Assembly: GCA_030642845.1 (NCBI GenBank)
Contig: DAOWMZ010000026.1
Coordinates: 1 to 11,172, forward strand
DNA: 11,172 nucleotides
From: Candidatus Zixiibacteriota bacterium
Lineage (GTDB): Bacteria; Zixibacteria; MSB-5A5; GN15; FEB-12
Reading direction: 5' to 3'
In this document: positions 1 through 6,592 of the stretch, one piece after another
How the letters are laid out: every line of letters begins with the position of its first letter
Numbering within the stretch: position 1 is the stretch's first letter
Notes under the pieces: generated by a model
Seen by the model: only the letters and a program-made list of their open reading frames with translations
The model's database searches: none
Told to the model about the DNA's origin: nothing
Translations under genes and position numbers: made by a program

Positions 1-630
1 AATAACATTTAATTCCAAGGCTTCTTTATCAGTGATAGCAACCGATTCTCTCACCGCTTTTTCTGCCCATTCCGCATTGCGTCCATGAGTCTCGGCAGCC
101 GCCTTAATTTGTGCGACCGCATCGTTAGTAATCTTTTCGTTCATCACCGAATCAATCTCTTTACCATCACCGGAAACCGGGTGGGCAGCACCGATATTTG
201 TTGCAGGAGCCATTGCGGCAATATGAGAGGCATAGGTCATATAAACCCCTGCCGAACCGGCTTTGGCACCGCTTGGGGCGATATACATACAAACCGGAAC
301 TGTAGAGTTCAGAATATTCATACAAATATCCCATGTTGCTGCAGTGAAGCCGCCAGGGGTATTCAAGTATATTACCAATAACTCAGCCTTGTTCAATTCT
401 GCTTCATCAATAGCCTCATCAATCAGATCATTGGTAACTGTCCCGATAGCACCATCAATGGTAAGAGTTAAAACGAGTGATTCTTTATCTGATTCAGGAA
501 GAATTATAGTATCCTGAATAGTTGCAGATGAATCAACTTTAAGTGAATCTACTTCGGTTGCATAGGTAGTTATAACAATTGAGCAAATCAACAACCAAAG
601 AATAGCTAATATGGTTAATCTGGTTCGCAT
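1..630 (-). CDS. NfeD-like membrane-bound ClpP-class serine protease, N-terminal part (3' end outside window)
   Basis: This frame reads without a stop from an ATG at 630 to the window edge and gives 210 residues. A hydrophobic N-terminus (about residues 5-24, ending TYA before TEVDSL) looks like a signal peptide. It is followed by a ClpP/crotonase-type fold: LNTPGG at 89-94, GAKAGSAG at 121-128 and APATNIGAAHP at 141-151. By comparison with the archaeal NfeD-family protease PH1510, Ser126 in GSAG and Lys176 in QIKAAAETHGRN are the expected Ser/Lys catalytic pair. Family members are anchored in the cytoplasmic membrane and are thought to cleave hydrophobic segments of membrane proteins, often with a stomatin-like partner. 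The C-terminal membrane segments and the OB-fold NfeD domain would lie beyond base 1. An AAGGA lies 12 nt before the start. The family call is firm; the substrate is unknown. Confidence 0.9.
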   Translation of the reverse strand, partial: MRTRLTILAILWLLICSIVITTYATEVDSLKVDSSATIQDTIILPESDKESLVLTLTIDGAIGTVTNDLIDEAIDEAELNKAELLVIYLNTPGGFTAATWDICMNILNSTVPVCMYIAPSGAKAGSAGVYMTYASHIAAMAPATNIGAAHPVSGDGKEIDSVMNEKITNDAVAQIKAAAETHGRNAEWAEKAVRESVAITDKEALELNVI

Positions 631-642
631 ATATTTAATATG

Positions 643-647
643 TCCTT
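643..647 (-). promoter_or_regulatory. Probable ribosome binding site of the nfeD-like gene
   Basis: On the minus strand an AAGGA motif lies 12 nt before the ATG at 630. The spacing is slightly long, but this is the clearest Shine-Dalgarno-like motif at any gene start in the window. The coupled genes further upstream mostly lack one. It supports the start chosen at 630. Confidence 0.5.
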
Positions 648-682
648 TATTTAATACAAAGTCAAGAGAGGCCTTCCCCCTT

Positions 683-759
683 CTATTCTATCTTAATATA
701 ATTATCAGTATATTTTGCTTTACCATCAATGAATGTTGCTAACACTTTTATATCATAAA
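683..759 (-). pseudogene. Remnant of the 3' end of a second amidohydrolase gene
   Basis: Read on the minus strand, this stretch encodes YDIKVLATFIDGKAKYTD, then six residues (NYIKIE) and TAG. The intact amidohydrolase upstream ends with YDIKVLATFIDGKVKYTD, six residues (CAFRIK) and TAA, so the similarity runs to the stop codon. In the ungapped core, 704-759 against 796-851, I count 7 differences in 56 bases. Six are synonymous third-position changes and one is Val to Ala. Similarity stops upstream at about 759, where a small hairpin begins. A 27-residue frame could start at an ATG at 766 inside the hairpin, but it has no visible ribosome site and is unlikely to make a functional protein. The pattern fits the tail of a diverged, once-functional homologue whose 5' part was lost or replaced. 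Confidence 0.8.
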
Positions 760-773
760 GTGGCATAGCCACT
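759..773 (-). terminator. Small perfect hairpin just after the amidohydrolase stop codon
   Basis: On the minus strand AGTGGC, a TAT loop and GCCACT form a perfect 6-bp stem with a 3-nt loop. It begins one base after the TAA stop of the amidohydrolase (777-775). The following TTATGATAT is T-rich but not a true T-tract, so this is at best a weak intrinsic terminator. It also marks the boundary between the intact gene and the remnant of its 3' end, so it may instead be a scar of the event that created that arrangement. Confidence 0.3.
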
Positions 774-774
774 A

Positions 775-2358
775 TTATTTTATTCTAAAAGCACAATCAG
801 TATATTTTACCTTGCCATCAATAAATGTAGCCAATACTTTTATATCATAAATATGGCTTGGTGCAACTTTAAAAATATCCTCTGATAAAATAACAAAATC
901 AGCCGGATAACCGGGGATTAAGTGTCCCCGATACTTTTCTTCGCCAGATGCTATTGCTGCACCTACAGTAAAACCTTTCACAGCCTCTAAAATAGTAATA
1001 CGTTCATCAGGATAAAAAGTTTTCCGGCTTCCTCTCCGAGCTCGTCGGACTGCAGCTGCAATGCCATCAATTGGGTTTAAAGGTTCGATGGGAACATCCG
1101 AGCCAAAAGTTAAATCAATTTTATTATTGAGTAACGTTTTAAAGGTAAATGTGTTTTTCCCTCTTAAACCCCAATATTTATTTATTAAGTCTATATCAGA
1201 TGGGCAGTGTGAAGGTTGCATTGATGCGATTATATTTAATTTTCTCAACCGCGCAATATCTTTGCGGCGAATCATCTGAAGGTGTTCTATGCGATGTCTT
1301 GCTCCTGATTTTAGTTTAGGTGCTTTTTCCAGAGCATCCAGAACATTGGCAATTGCTTTATCACCGATAGCATGAACTGCTAATGGCAGTCCCAGTTTTG
1401 ATGCTTGCCTGGCTATTGCAAGAATTTTCCGTGAAGAAATAGTCTCAATACCATAATTATTTTTTGACCCCGGATATTTATTGAAACATAATGCTGTCTG
1501 ACTACCAAGTGAACCATCAGCAAATATTTTAATCCCTGCAATTCTGAAAAAATCATTTCCGGTTCCATATACAGTATTGGTTTTTATCAGATCAGGTAAT
1601 AAACTTGGGGGGGAATAATAATTAAAGCGTAAACCGGTTTTGTTCTTTTGAGCTAAACCCATCAGATATTCAAAAGCTTTTGAGCCGTCAAATGAATGTA
1701 CTCCGGTAACACCTTTGCGATAAGCTATATCAAGAGCCTCTTTATAGGATTTATCCTGATAGCTCTCCGATGGATATGGAATATGTTCATAAACAGAATC
1801 ATAACCTGGTTTTTCTTTCAATATTCCCGATGCAGTACCATCAAATAAGCGAACAATCTCTCCTCCCTGCGGACTTGCATTGCCAGTCAATATACCACCT
1901 ATTTCTAATGCTTTAGTGTTCACCCAGACTAAATGCTCATCTTTGGAGAAAATGAATGTCGGATGCCCACTGGTTACTCTATCGAGCATAAATCGATCCG
2001 GTTCATCTTTGGCAAAGATCCTGTCGGGTGAGAAACCTTCTCCGACAATCCATTCATTTTTCTTTAAGGTTTTCGAAAATTTTGAAATCTTTTTCAAACA
2101 CACCCGTAGGGTGTCTTTTTCGCTTAAATGAATTCTACCTAATGACAAAGCATAATAAACAAAATGAGTGTGAGAATCTACAAATCCCGGCAAGATTACT
2201 CGACCTTTGCAATTGATCTGCTTATACTTCTTAAACTGAATATTATTGTCAAGATTATCCCCAACAGCAGTTATCTTTCCATTATCAACAGCCATTGAAT
2301 TAACAACAAGGTTGTCTATTAAAGTATAAATTATTGCATTAGTTATTAGTATTTTCAT
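775..2358 (-). CDS. Metal-dependent amidohydrolase, YtcJ-like (amidohydrolase_3 family)
   Basis: The protein has 527 residues, a normal length for the YtcJ/COG1574 group. It has a small N-terminal beta-sandwich segment (1-55), then the metal-dependent hydrolase barrel. The motif GFVDSHTHF carries the metal-binding His63-x-His65. KIFADGSLGSQTA (277-289) contains Lys277, a candidate bridging lysine. Later metal ligands are His329 in AVHAIGDKA, His359 in RIEHLQ and Asp421 in FGSDVPIEPLNP. The C-terminus returns to the beta-sandwich (GYPADFVIL, about 483-491, then TFIDGKVKYTD). There is no signal peptide, so it is probably cytoplasmic. Family members hydrolyse amide, imide or related C-N bonds, but the substrate cannot be read from sequence. 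Its ATG overlaps the selB stop (ATGA, 2358-2355), so it is probably translated with selB. A GGAG lies 13 nt upstream, rather far. A decayed copy of its 3' end follows the gene. Confidence 0.9.
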   Translation of the reverse strand: MKILITNAIIYTLIDNLVVNSMAVDNGKITAVGDNLDNNIQFKKYKQINCKGRVILPGFVDSHTHFVYYALSLGRIHLSEKDTLRVCLKKISKFSKTLKKNEWIVGEGFSPDRIFAKDEPDRFMLDRVTSGHPTFIFSKDEHLVWVNTKALEIGGILTGNASPQGGEIVRLFDGTASGILKEKPGYDSVYEHIPYPSESYQDKSYKEALDIAYRKGVTGVHSFDGSKAFEYLMGLAQKNKTGLRFNYYSPPSLLPDLIKTNTVYGTGNDFFRIAGIKIFADGSLGSQTALCFNKYPGSKNNYGIETISSRKILAIARQASKLGLPLAVHAIGDKAIANVLDALEKAPKLKSGARHRIEHLQMIRRKDIARLRKLNIIASMQPSHCPSDIDLINKYWGLRGKNTFTFKTLLNNKIDLTFGSDVPIEPLNPIDGIAAAVRRARRGSRKTFYPDERITILEAVKGFTVGAAIASGEEKYRGHLIPGYPADFVILSEDIFKVAPSHIYDIKVLATFIDGKVKYTDCAFRIK

Positions 2359-4244
2359 TTTTTAAAGTATTCTCCGGCTATTCTTATATCACCATCACGT
2401 TTTGTGATTTTCTTTCGATCGGTCTCTTCAAGAATAGGTATTATAAATTTACGAGTAATATTAAATTTATCCCTTAAATCACCAAGTGATAATTTACCAG
2501 TTTTTTGAATATGTTGAGTAATATATACAATAATATCATTCCAGGCTTCATTGATAAAAATAAAATCAGAACCGCATTTATAAACCTGCTTAGTGTCAAT
2601 AATATACTTAATAGCATCCTTATAAGGTTTTCCCTGTTCCGCAAATTTACTCAATAATGGAGGAGTATATTTTTCAGTCTTTAATTTTGAGAGGATTTCA
2701 TTATAAGCCTTTTTAACCGGACCTTTAAGACTAGTGGTCTGTCCTGATAAATTGTAATTTGAATCTACTTTAGACAAAACAGATTCAGATACCATGTATT
2801 TTATTATTTTCTCTGCCAGATCATCTTCAAAAATTGAGATTTGTTGTAATTGCTGTAGAGTGAGTTTTGTCAGATGTGGGTTCTTAGTAAAATATTTCTT
2901 TATCCTGTCGGAATATTCGGATACCGTCTTGTTAATATTCTCAGGGTTGTACAATAGGCCATTGTAAACATTCAATTTATTATCTTTTAATAATCCATCA
3001 GTCGCTTTTTTCATTTCACTTTTTGAGTAAGCGGCATATTCTAAAAGATCTTCCCGTTTAATCATAATCATCTTGTCTATTTCAGAAACTATTAAATCCT
3101 GTAAATTATCGGAGACACGATTATTAAGATACTCATAATCCTTAAGCTGTTTCTGCCTTGGGAAATGCTGAAGATGATCAAGGACTTTTCCTCCCCCCAA
3201 AGTGACCATCGGTGTTGGAAGTCTCAGGATAAAACGATCCCCAATATGGCAATAGACCGGATCATCAGGTTTGAAAAAGATAATTCCGCTTTGAGACGGT
3301 TTTAATTCTTTGGAATCATAGAGACGAAGTTCCCCTTCAACTTCAGTAGTTCCTACTATCAAAACAGCTTTCCTTCTGTCTTTGATATTGACCGGAGCAT
3401 TTCCAAGTAATTCGACTGAAAGGGCTAAGACAGAATGATGTTTAAAATACTGAAGGTCTCCACTGTCAGTTATAACCCCGCCTCTTACCAGCAGAGATTT
3501 GTTGATACCTGTTATCGAAAGTGCTGTCCTCTGTCCGGGAATAGCTGTTTCGACACTACTTCCATTTGATTGAAGTGATTTGATTTTCCCGCTCTCAAGC
3601 GATGGCCACAGATTGACTTGCTGCCCAATATTAAAATTTCCACCCTTTAAAGTACCTGTAGCTACTCCTCCAATACCCGTCTGGGTAAAAGATCTGTCAA
3701 TATACAAACGAGGTTTGTTGATGTTTTTCCTGATAGTGACATTATTAATTAGACTATCGAGATAACTTTCCAACTGGTCAAATCCTTCACCAGTCTGGCT
3801 GGAGACTTTGAATATTTTAGGGTTATCCAGAAATGTCCCTGCGACTTTGTTTTTTATATCTTCTTCAAGAAGTTCGAGCCAATCTTTTTCGACAAGGTCG
3901 ATTTTATTTATTACGATCAGACCATGCTTTACACCCAGTAAACGTACTACCTGAAAATGTTCCTCGCTTTGAGGCATCCAGCCGTCATCAGCCGCTACAA
4001 CCAGCATTACCACATCTATTCCCCCTGCTCCGGCAATCATATTTTTTACAAATCTTTCATGCCCGGGTACATCGACAAAGGCAATTGTATCGTTATTAGA
4101 TGTTTTATAAAAGGCAAAACCAAGATCAATAGTCATTCCCCGCTCTTTTTCTTCGGGAAGACGATCCGGATTTGTTCCGGTAAGGCGTTTTACGATAGAT
4201 GATTTCCCATGATCAATATGTCCAGCAGTTCCTACAATAATCAT
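2355..4244 (-). CDS. selB: Selenocysteine-specific translation elongation factor SelB
   Basis: SelB is a GTPase that carries Sec-tRNA(Sec) to the ribosome and binds the SECIS hairpin of selenoprotein mRNAs to recode UGA. The 629-residue length is usual for bacterial SelB. The GTPase motifs are all present: [12 protein letters not shown] (G1, residues 5-16), [11 protein letters not shown] in the switch region (35-45), DVPGHE (G3, 58-63), NKID (G4, 113-116) and VSS (G5, 147-149). Translation-factor beta-barrel domains follow to about residue 340. The C-terminal third consists of winged-helix repeats, and the last holds [17 protein letters not shown] and [12 protein letters not shown] (594-624), the pattern of the mRNA-binding wing. 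The ATG overlaps the selA TGA stop (ATGA, 4244-4241). The TGA stop overlaps the next gene's ATG in the same way. No clear Shine-Dalgarno is visible, in line with translational coupling. No key residue is missing. Confidence 0.97.
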   Translation of the reverse strand: MIIVGTAGHIDHGKSSIVKRLTGTNPDRLPEEKERGMTIDLGFAFYKTSNNDTIAFVDVPGHERFVKNMIAGAGGIDVVMLVVAADDGWMPQSEEHFQVVRLLGVKHGLIVINKIDLVEKDWLELLEEDIKNKVAGTFLDNPKIFKVSSQTGEGFDQLESYLDSLINNVTIRKNINKPRLYIDRSFTQTGIGGVATGTLKGGNFNIGQQVNLWPSLESGKIKSLQSNGSSVETAIPGQRTALSITGINKSLLVRGGVITDSGDLQYFKHHSVLALSVELLGNAPVNIKDRRKAVLIVGTTEVEGELRLYDSKELKPSQSGIIFFKPDDPVYCHIGDRFILRLPTPMVTLGGGKVLDHLQHFPRQKQLKDYEYLNNRVSDNLQDLIVSEIDKMIMIKREDLLEYAAYSKSEMKKATDGLLKDNKLNVYNGLLYNPENINKTVSEYSDRIKKYFTKNPHLTKLTLQQLQQISIFEDDLAEKIIKYMVSESVLSKVDSNYNLSGQTTSLKGPVKKAYNEILSKLKTEKYTPPLLSKFAEQGKPYKDAIKYIIDTKQVYKCGSDFIFINEAWNDIIVYITQHIQKTGKLSLGDLRDKFNITRKFIIPILEETDRKKITKRDGDIRIAGEYFKK

Positions 4245-5629
4245 TTTAACCCGGCAATAATTTTGTTAATGCTATCAAGCAGATATGGCAGGTCATTTTC
4301 ATCTACTGTTTTAAGATCAAGAATGAATTGCTCTTTTTCAACCCGGCCAAGAATTGGGAGAGTCAGTTCGCGAAACTTTTTAGATAATAAATTAGCTTTG
4401 TATTCTGTGGAGAAAACTAATCCAACCGAGGGCATTTCCACTTCCGGTAAAGATCCTCCTCCCATAAGCGATTTGGTTGCCTCTAAAGAAATCCCTTGAG
4501 TATCATTTAATTTCATAAGAATATCTTTACCTCTTTTATAAAGAACTGATTCAGGAGTTTTCAAAATTGACCAGAGCTTAATATTAGTATCATAATTATT
4601 ATCAAGATAATATGAAAGCAGTCTTTCAAGAGTCGAAAAAACAACTTTATCAACCCGCATTGTTCTGAACAGAGGATTTCGTTTTATTTTTTTTATATAC
4701 TCACTCTTGCCCACAATTAATCCCGCCTGTATTCCCCCAAGCATTTTATCGCCAGAAAAAGAGGTCAGCTCTGCCCCACTGCGGACTGACTGGATTACTG
4801 TCATTTCATTAATACCAAGTGTTTCTTTTGTATTTATAAAGACACCGCTTCCGAGATCCATAATTACCGGAAGTTTATATTTATTCCCCAATGACACCAG
4901 ATCCTTAAGGCTGGTTTCTTCGGTAAATCCTGCTTGTACAAAATTACTCTGATGAACTTTAAGGATTAATGCGGTTTTTGTTTCTTTAATATTCGATTCA
5001 TAATCATTTATATTTGTAATATTGGTTGTACCTATCTCACAAAGCTTTGCTCCTGATTTCTTTAAAATGTCAGGAATGCGGAAACCACCCCCTATTTGTA
5101 TCATTTCCCCACGTGATAATAATACTTCTTTACGATTGGCAAAAGTATTAAGCATAAGGAAAAGTGCAGCGGCACAATTATTAACAATAGTCGCACTCTC
5201 AGCACCTGACAACAGAGCCAGATATTTCTCCGCTGCGTCTCCCCGATTACCCCGTTTCCCGTTGGTCAGGTTAAATTCAATATTACAATAACCTGTAACA
5301 GATTTTTTGATCGACTCGAAGATTTCATCAGATAAAGGGGCTCGTCCCAGATTGGTATGAACCATTATCCCGGTGGCATTTATTACTCTGGTGATTTCCT
5401 GTCGTTTGGCTGCAATAAGAGCTGATGTGATTAGTTGAATTAACCTTTTTTTAGCAAGAGGTTTTGTCACCTTTTTAAAAATTGTCTTTTGGGCAGTAAT
5501 TATCTCTCTAATCACCGATACTGCGGCTGGTTGTGGAATTGCAGAAACATATTTTTTCAGTTCAGGGTGCTGCAGGAGTTCTTCCACAGCAGGAAAATCT
5601 CTTAACTTTTCTATCATTTTTTTGGCCAT
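4241..5629 (-). CDS. selA: L-seryl-tRNA(Sec) selenium transferase SelA
   Basis: SelA is the PLP enzyme that converts seryl-tRNA(Sec) to selenocysteyl-tRNA(Sec) using selenophosphate; the E. coli enzyme is a large homo-oligomer. The 462 residues match its usual length. The N-terminal tRNA-binding helical domain (LRDFPAVEELLQHPEL, 9-24) is followed by INATGIMVHTNLGRAPLS (83-100), EFNLTNGKRGNRG (118-130) and VMDLGSG-type sequence (IMDLGSG, 256-262). The PLP site SFSGDKMLGG has Lys295 as the Schiff-base lysine. Family members usually have Pro in GGPQAG; here it reads GGIQAG, a mild change. The ATG at 5629 lies inside the end of the M28 gene. The second Met, at 5617, gives an ATGA overlap with the M28 stop (5617-5614), like the two downstream junctions, and may be the true start. 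Neither start has a clear Shine-Dalgarno. The choice changes only four residues. Confidence 0.96.
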   Translation of the reverse strand: MAKKMIEKLRDFPAVEELLQHPELKKYVSAIPQPAAVSVIREIITAQKTIFKKVTKPLAKKRLIQLITSALIAAKRQEITRVINATGIMVHTNLGRAPLSDEIFESIKKSVTGYCNIEFNLTNGKRGNRGDAAEKYLALLSGAESATIVNNCAAALFLMLNTFANRKEVLLSRGEMIQIGGGFRIPDILKKSGAKLCEIGTTNITNINDYESNIKETKTALILKVHQSNFVQAGFTEETSLKDLVSLGNKYKLPVIMDLGSGVFINTKETLGINEMTVIQSVRSGAELTSFSGDKMLGGIQAGLIVGKSEYIKKIKRNPLFRTMRVDKVVFSTLERLLSYYLDNNYDTNIKLWSILKTPESVLYKRGKDILMKLNDTQGISLEATKSLMGGGSLPEVEMPSVGLVFSTEYKANLLSKKFRELTLPILGRVEKEQFILDLKTVDENDLPYLLDSINKIIAGLK

Positions 5630-6546
5630 TGTGACGGGTTATATATTATTTTAGTTAAGACTCTACCAACATTATCAAGAGATTGCGGAGAGCATTTATC
5701 CGGTGTATCAAACTCAGTATGCCATTCCGGATAGTCAAAATCGATAATGTCAATCGCAGAAATACCAGCGGACTGCAATGAGAGATGATCATCAACGATA
5801 GTATATTTAACACTATCAATAAATGTATTTATCCCAAGATCAGCAGCTGTTTTCCAAACGAGATCATTTAGCGGTTTACTAAATTTATCAGAATAGCCTT
5901 CTCGATAAAATCGCTGCTCTTTTTCACCAACCATATCGACAACAATTCCAAATCGATATTTTCCTCTTATTCCTCTACGGCCAAATTCACGCGAACCCAA
6001 CAAATAGTTTGTCAGATCGCCCGCTTTACCCCAGTCTTCACCATCAACAAGAACAAGATCAATCCCGCATTGAGGGTCTTTTCCTTTGAAAAGATTAGCT
6101 AATTCCATTAAAACAGCAACTCCCGATGCTCCATCGTTAGCACCATCTATTGGTTTATCTTTCAGGAGAGTATCAAAGGCAAAATCAGTTCTGGGGCGGC
6201 AATCATAATGAGCCATCAGAACAATTCGATTTGACGGTTTTACATCCGGGTTAATGGATGCGATAACATTGACCATTTCTATATTATTACCGGAGTATGG
6301 ATCAGGGTAAATGAATTGTTGAGAGTCAATTTTCAAACCATTTTTAATAAAAAACTCAAAGAAATACTCTCTACATTTACCTGAAGCATCACTACCCGGA
6401 ACTCTTGGACCAAAAGCAACTTGTTGTTGGAGATATTCAAAAGCTCTCTCTCCGTTGAATTCCGGAGGAATTATCTCTGATGTTGAACATGACACGACAC
6501 ACATCAAAATCAGTAATACTATTGGTATTTTGATAATTATTCCCAT
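5614..6546 (-). CDS. M28-family zinc lipoprotein, glutaminyl-peptide cyclotransferase-like
   Basis: The 310-residue protein begins with a lipoprotein signal (hydrophobic residues 3-19, lipobox VVSC with Cys20, then Ser at +2), so it should be lipid-anchored outside the cytoplasm, probably at the outer membrane. The M28 fold shows MAHYDCRP (His113), GANDGASG (Asp138), VDGEDWG (Glu170, Asp171), VVDMVGE (Asp204) and YPEWHTEFD (His276). The segment DDHLSLQSAG (252-261) followed by PEWHT closely resembles the end of animal glutaminyl cyclases (DDHIPFL and PEVWHT). It includes equivalents of their catalytic Asp and Trp. Glutaminyl cyclases convert N-terminal Gln to pyroglutamate and are known in Bacteroidota as envelope lipoproteins. 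An ordinary M28 aminopeptidase cannot be excluded, because the metal ligands are shared. The gene starts 46 bp after the sprA-like gene and overlaps selA. Confidence 0.85.
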   Translation of the reverse strand: MGIIIKIPIVLLILMCVVSCSTSEIIPPEFNGERAFEYLQQQVAFGPRVPGSDASGKCREYFFEFFIKNGLKIDSQQFIYPDPYSGNNIEMVNVIASINPDVKPSNRIVLMAHYDCRPRTDFAFDTLLKDKPIDGANDGASGVAVLMELANLFKGKDPQCGIDLVLVDGEDWGKAGDLTNYLLGSREFGRRGIRGKYRFGIVVDMVGEKEQRFYREGYSDKFSKPLNDLVWKTAADLGINTFIDSVKYTIVDDHLSLQSAGISAIDIIDFDYPEWHTEFDTPDKCSPQSLDNVGRVLTKIIYNPSQWPKK

Positions 6547-6553
6547 GTAGACA

Positions 6554-6581
6554 ATTATTCTGAATTATATCTGCTTGTCAA
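6554..6581 (-). promoter_or_regulatory. Candidate promoter upstream of the M28 gene
   Basis: In the 46-bp gap after the sprA-like gene, the minus strand reads TTGACA (6581-6576), 16 bp, then AATAAT (6559-6554). This matches the sigma-70 -35 hexamer fully and the -10 hexamer in five of six bases. Transcription would begin at or next to the ATG at 6546, which implies a leaderless message, and no Shine-Dalgarno is visible there. If the host uses Bacteroidota-type promoters, or in such AT-rich DNA generally, this could be chance. No intrinsic terminator is seen in the gap, so readthrough from sprA is also likely. Confidence 0.25.
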
Positions 6582-6592
6582 TTGAAAAGATA

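Noticed and set aside
85..517. Two plus-strand open frames (85-381 and 263-517)
   Set aside because: They lie entirely antisense to the nfeD-like gene, whose protein has clear catalytic motifs, and their own translations show no recognisable domain.
583..597. Lipoprotein signal in the nfeD-like protein (LLIC near residues 13-16)
   Set aside because: The residue before Cys is Ile, not the small residue a lipobox needs. The hydrophobic stretch continues past it to a better signal peptidase I site after TYA.
661..690. Purine-rich stretch with AGGCCT as a possible intrinsic terminator or strong ribosome site
   Set aside because: The palindrome cannot form a stable looped stem followed by a T-tract, and the stretch is too far from the ATG at 630 to act as its ribosome site.
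3833..4202. Overlapping plus-strand open frames opposite the start of selB
   Set aside because: They are shadows of the conserved GTPase domain on the other strand; the Cys- and Arg-rich translations look like non-coding frames.
6547..6592. Intrinsic terminator after the sprA-like gene
   Set aside because: Only very short AT-rich inverted repeats (such as ATTC-A-GAAT) are present, with no GC-rich stem and no T-tract.
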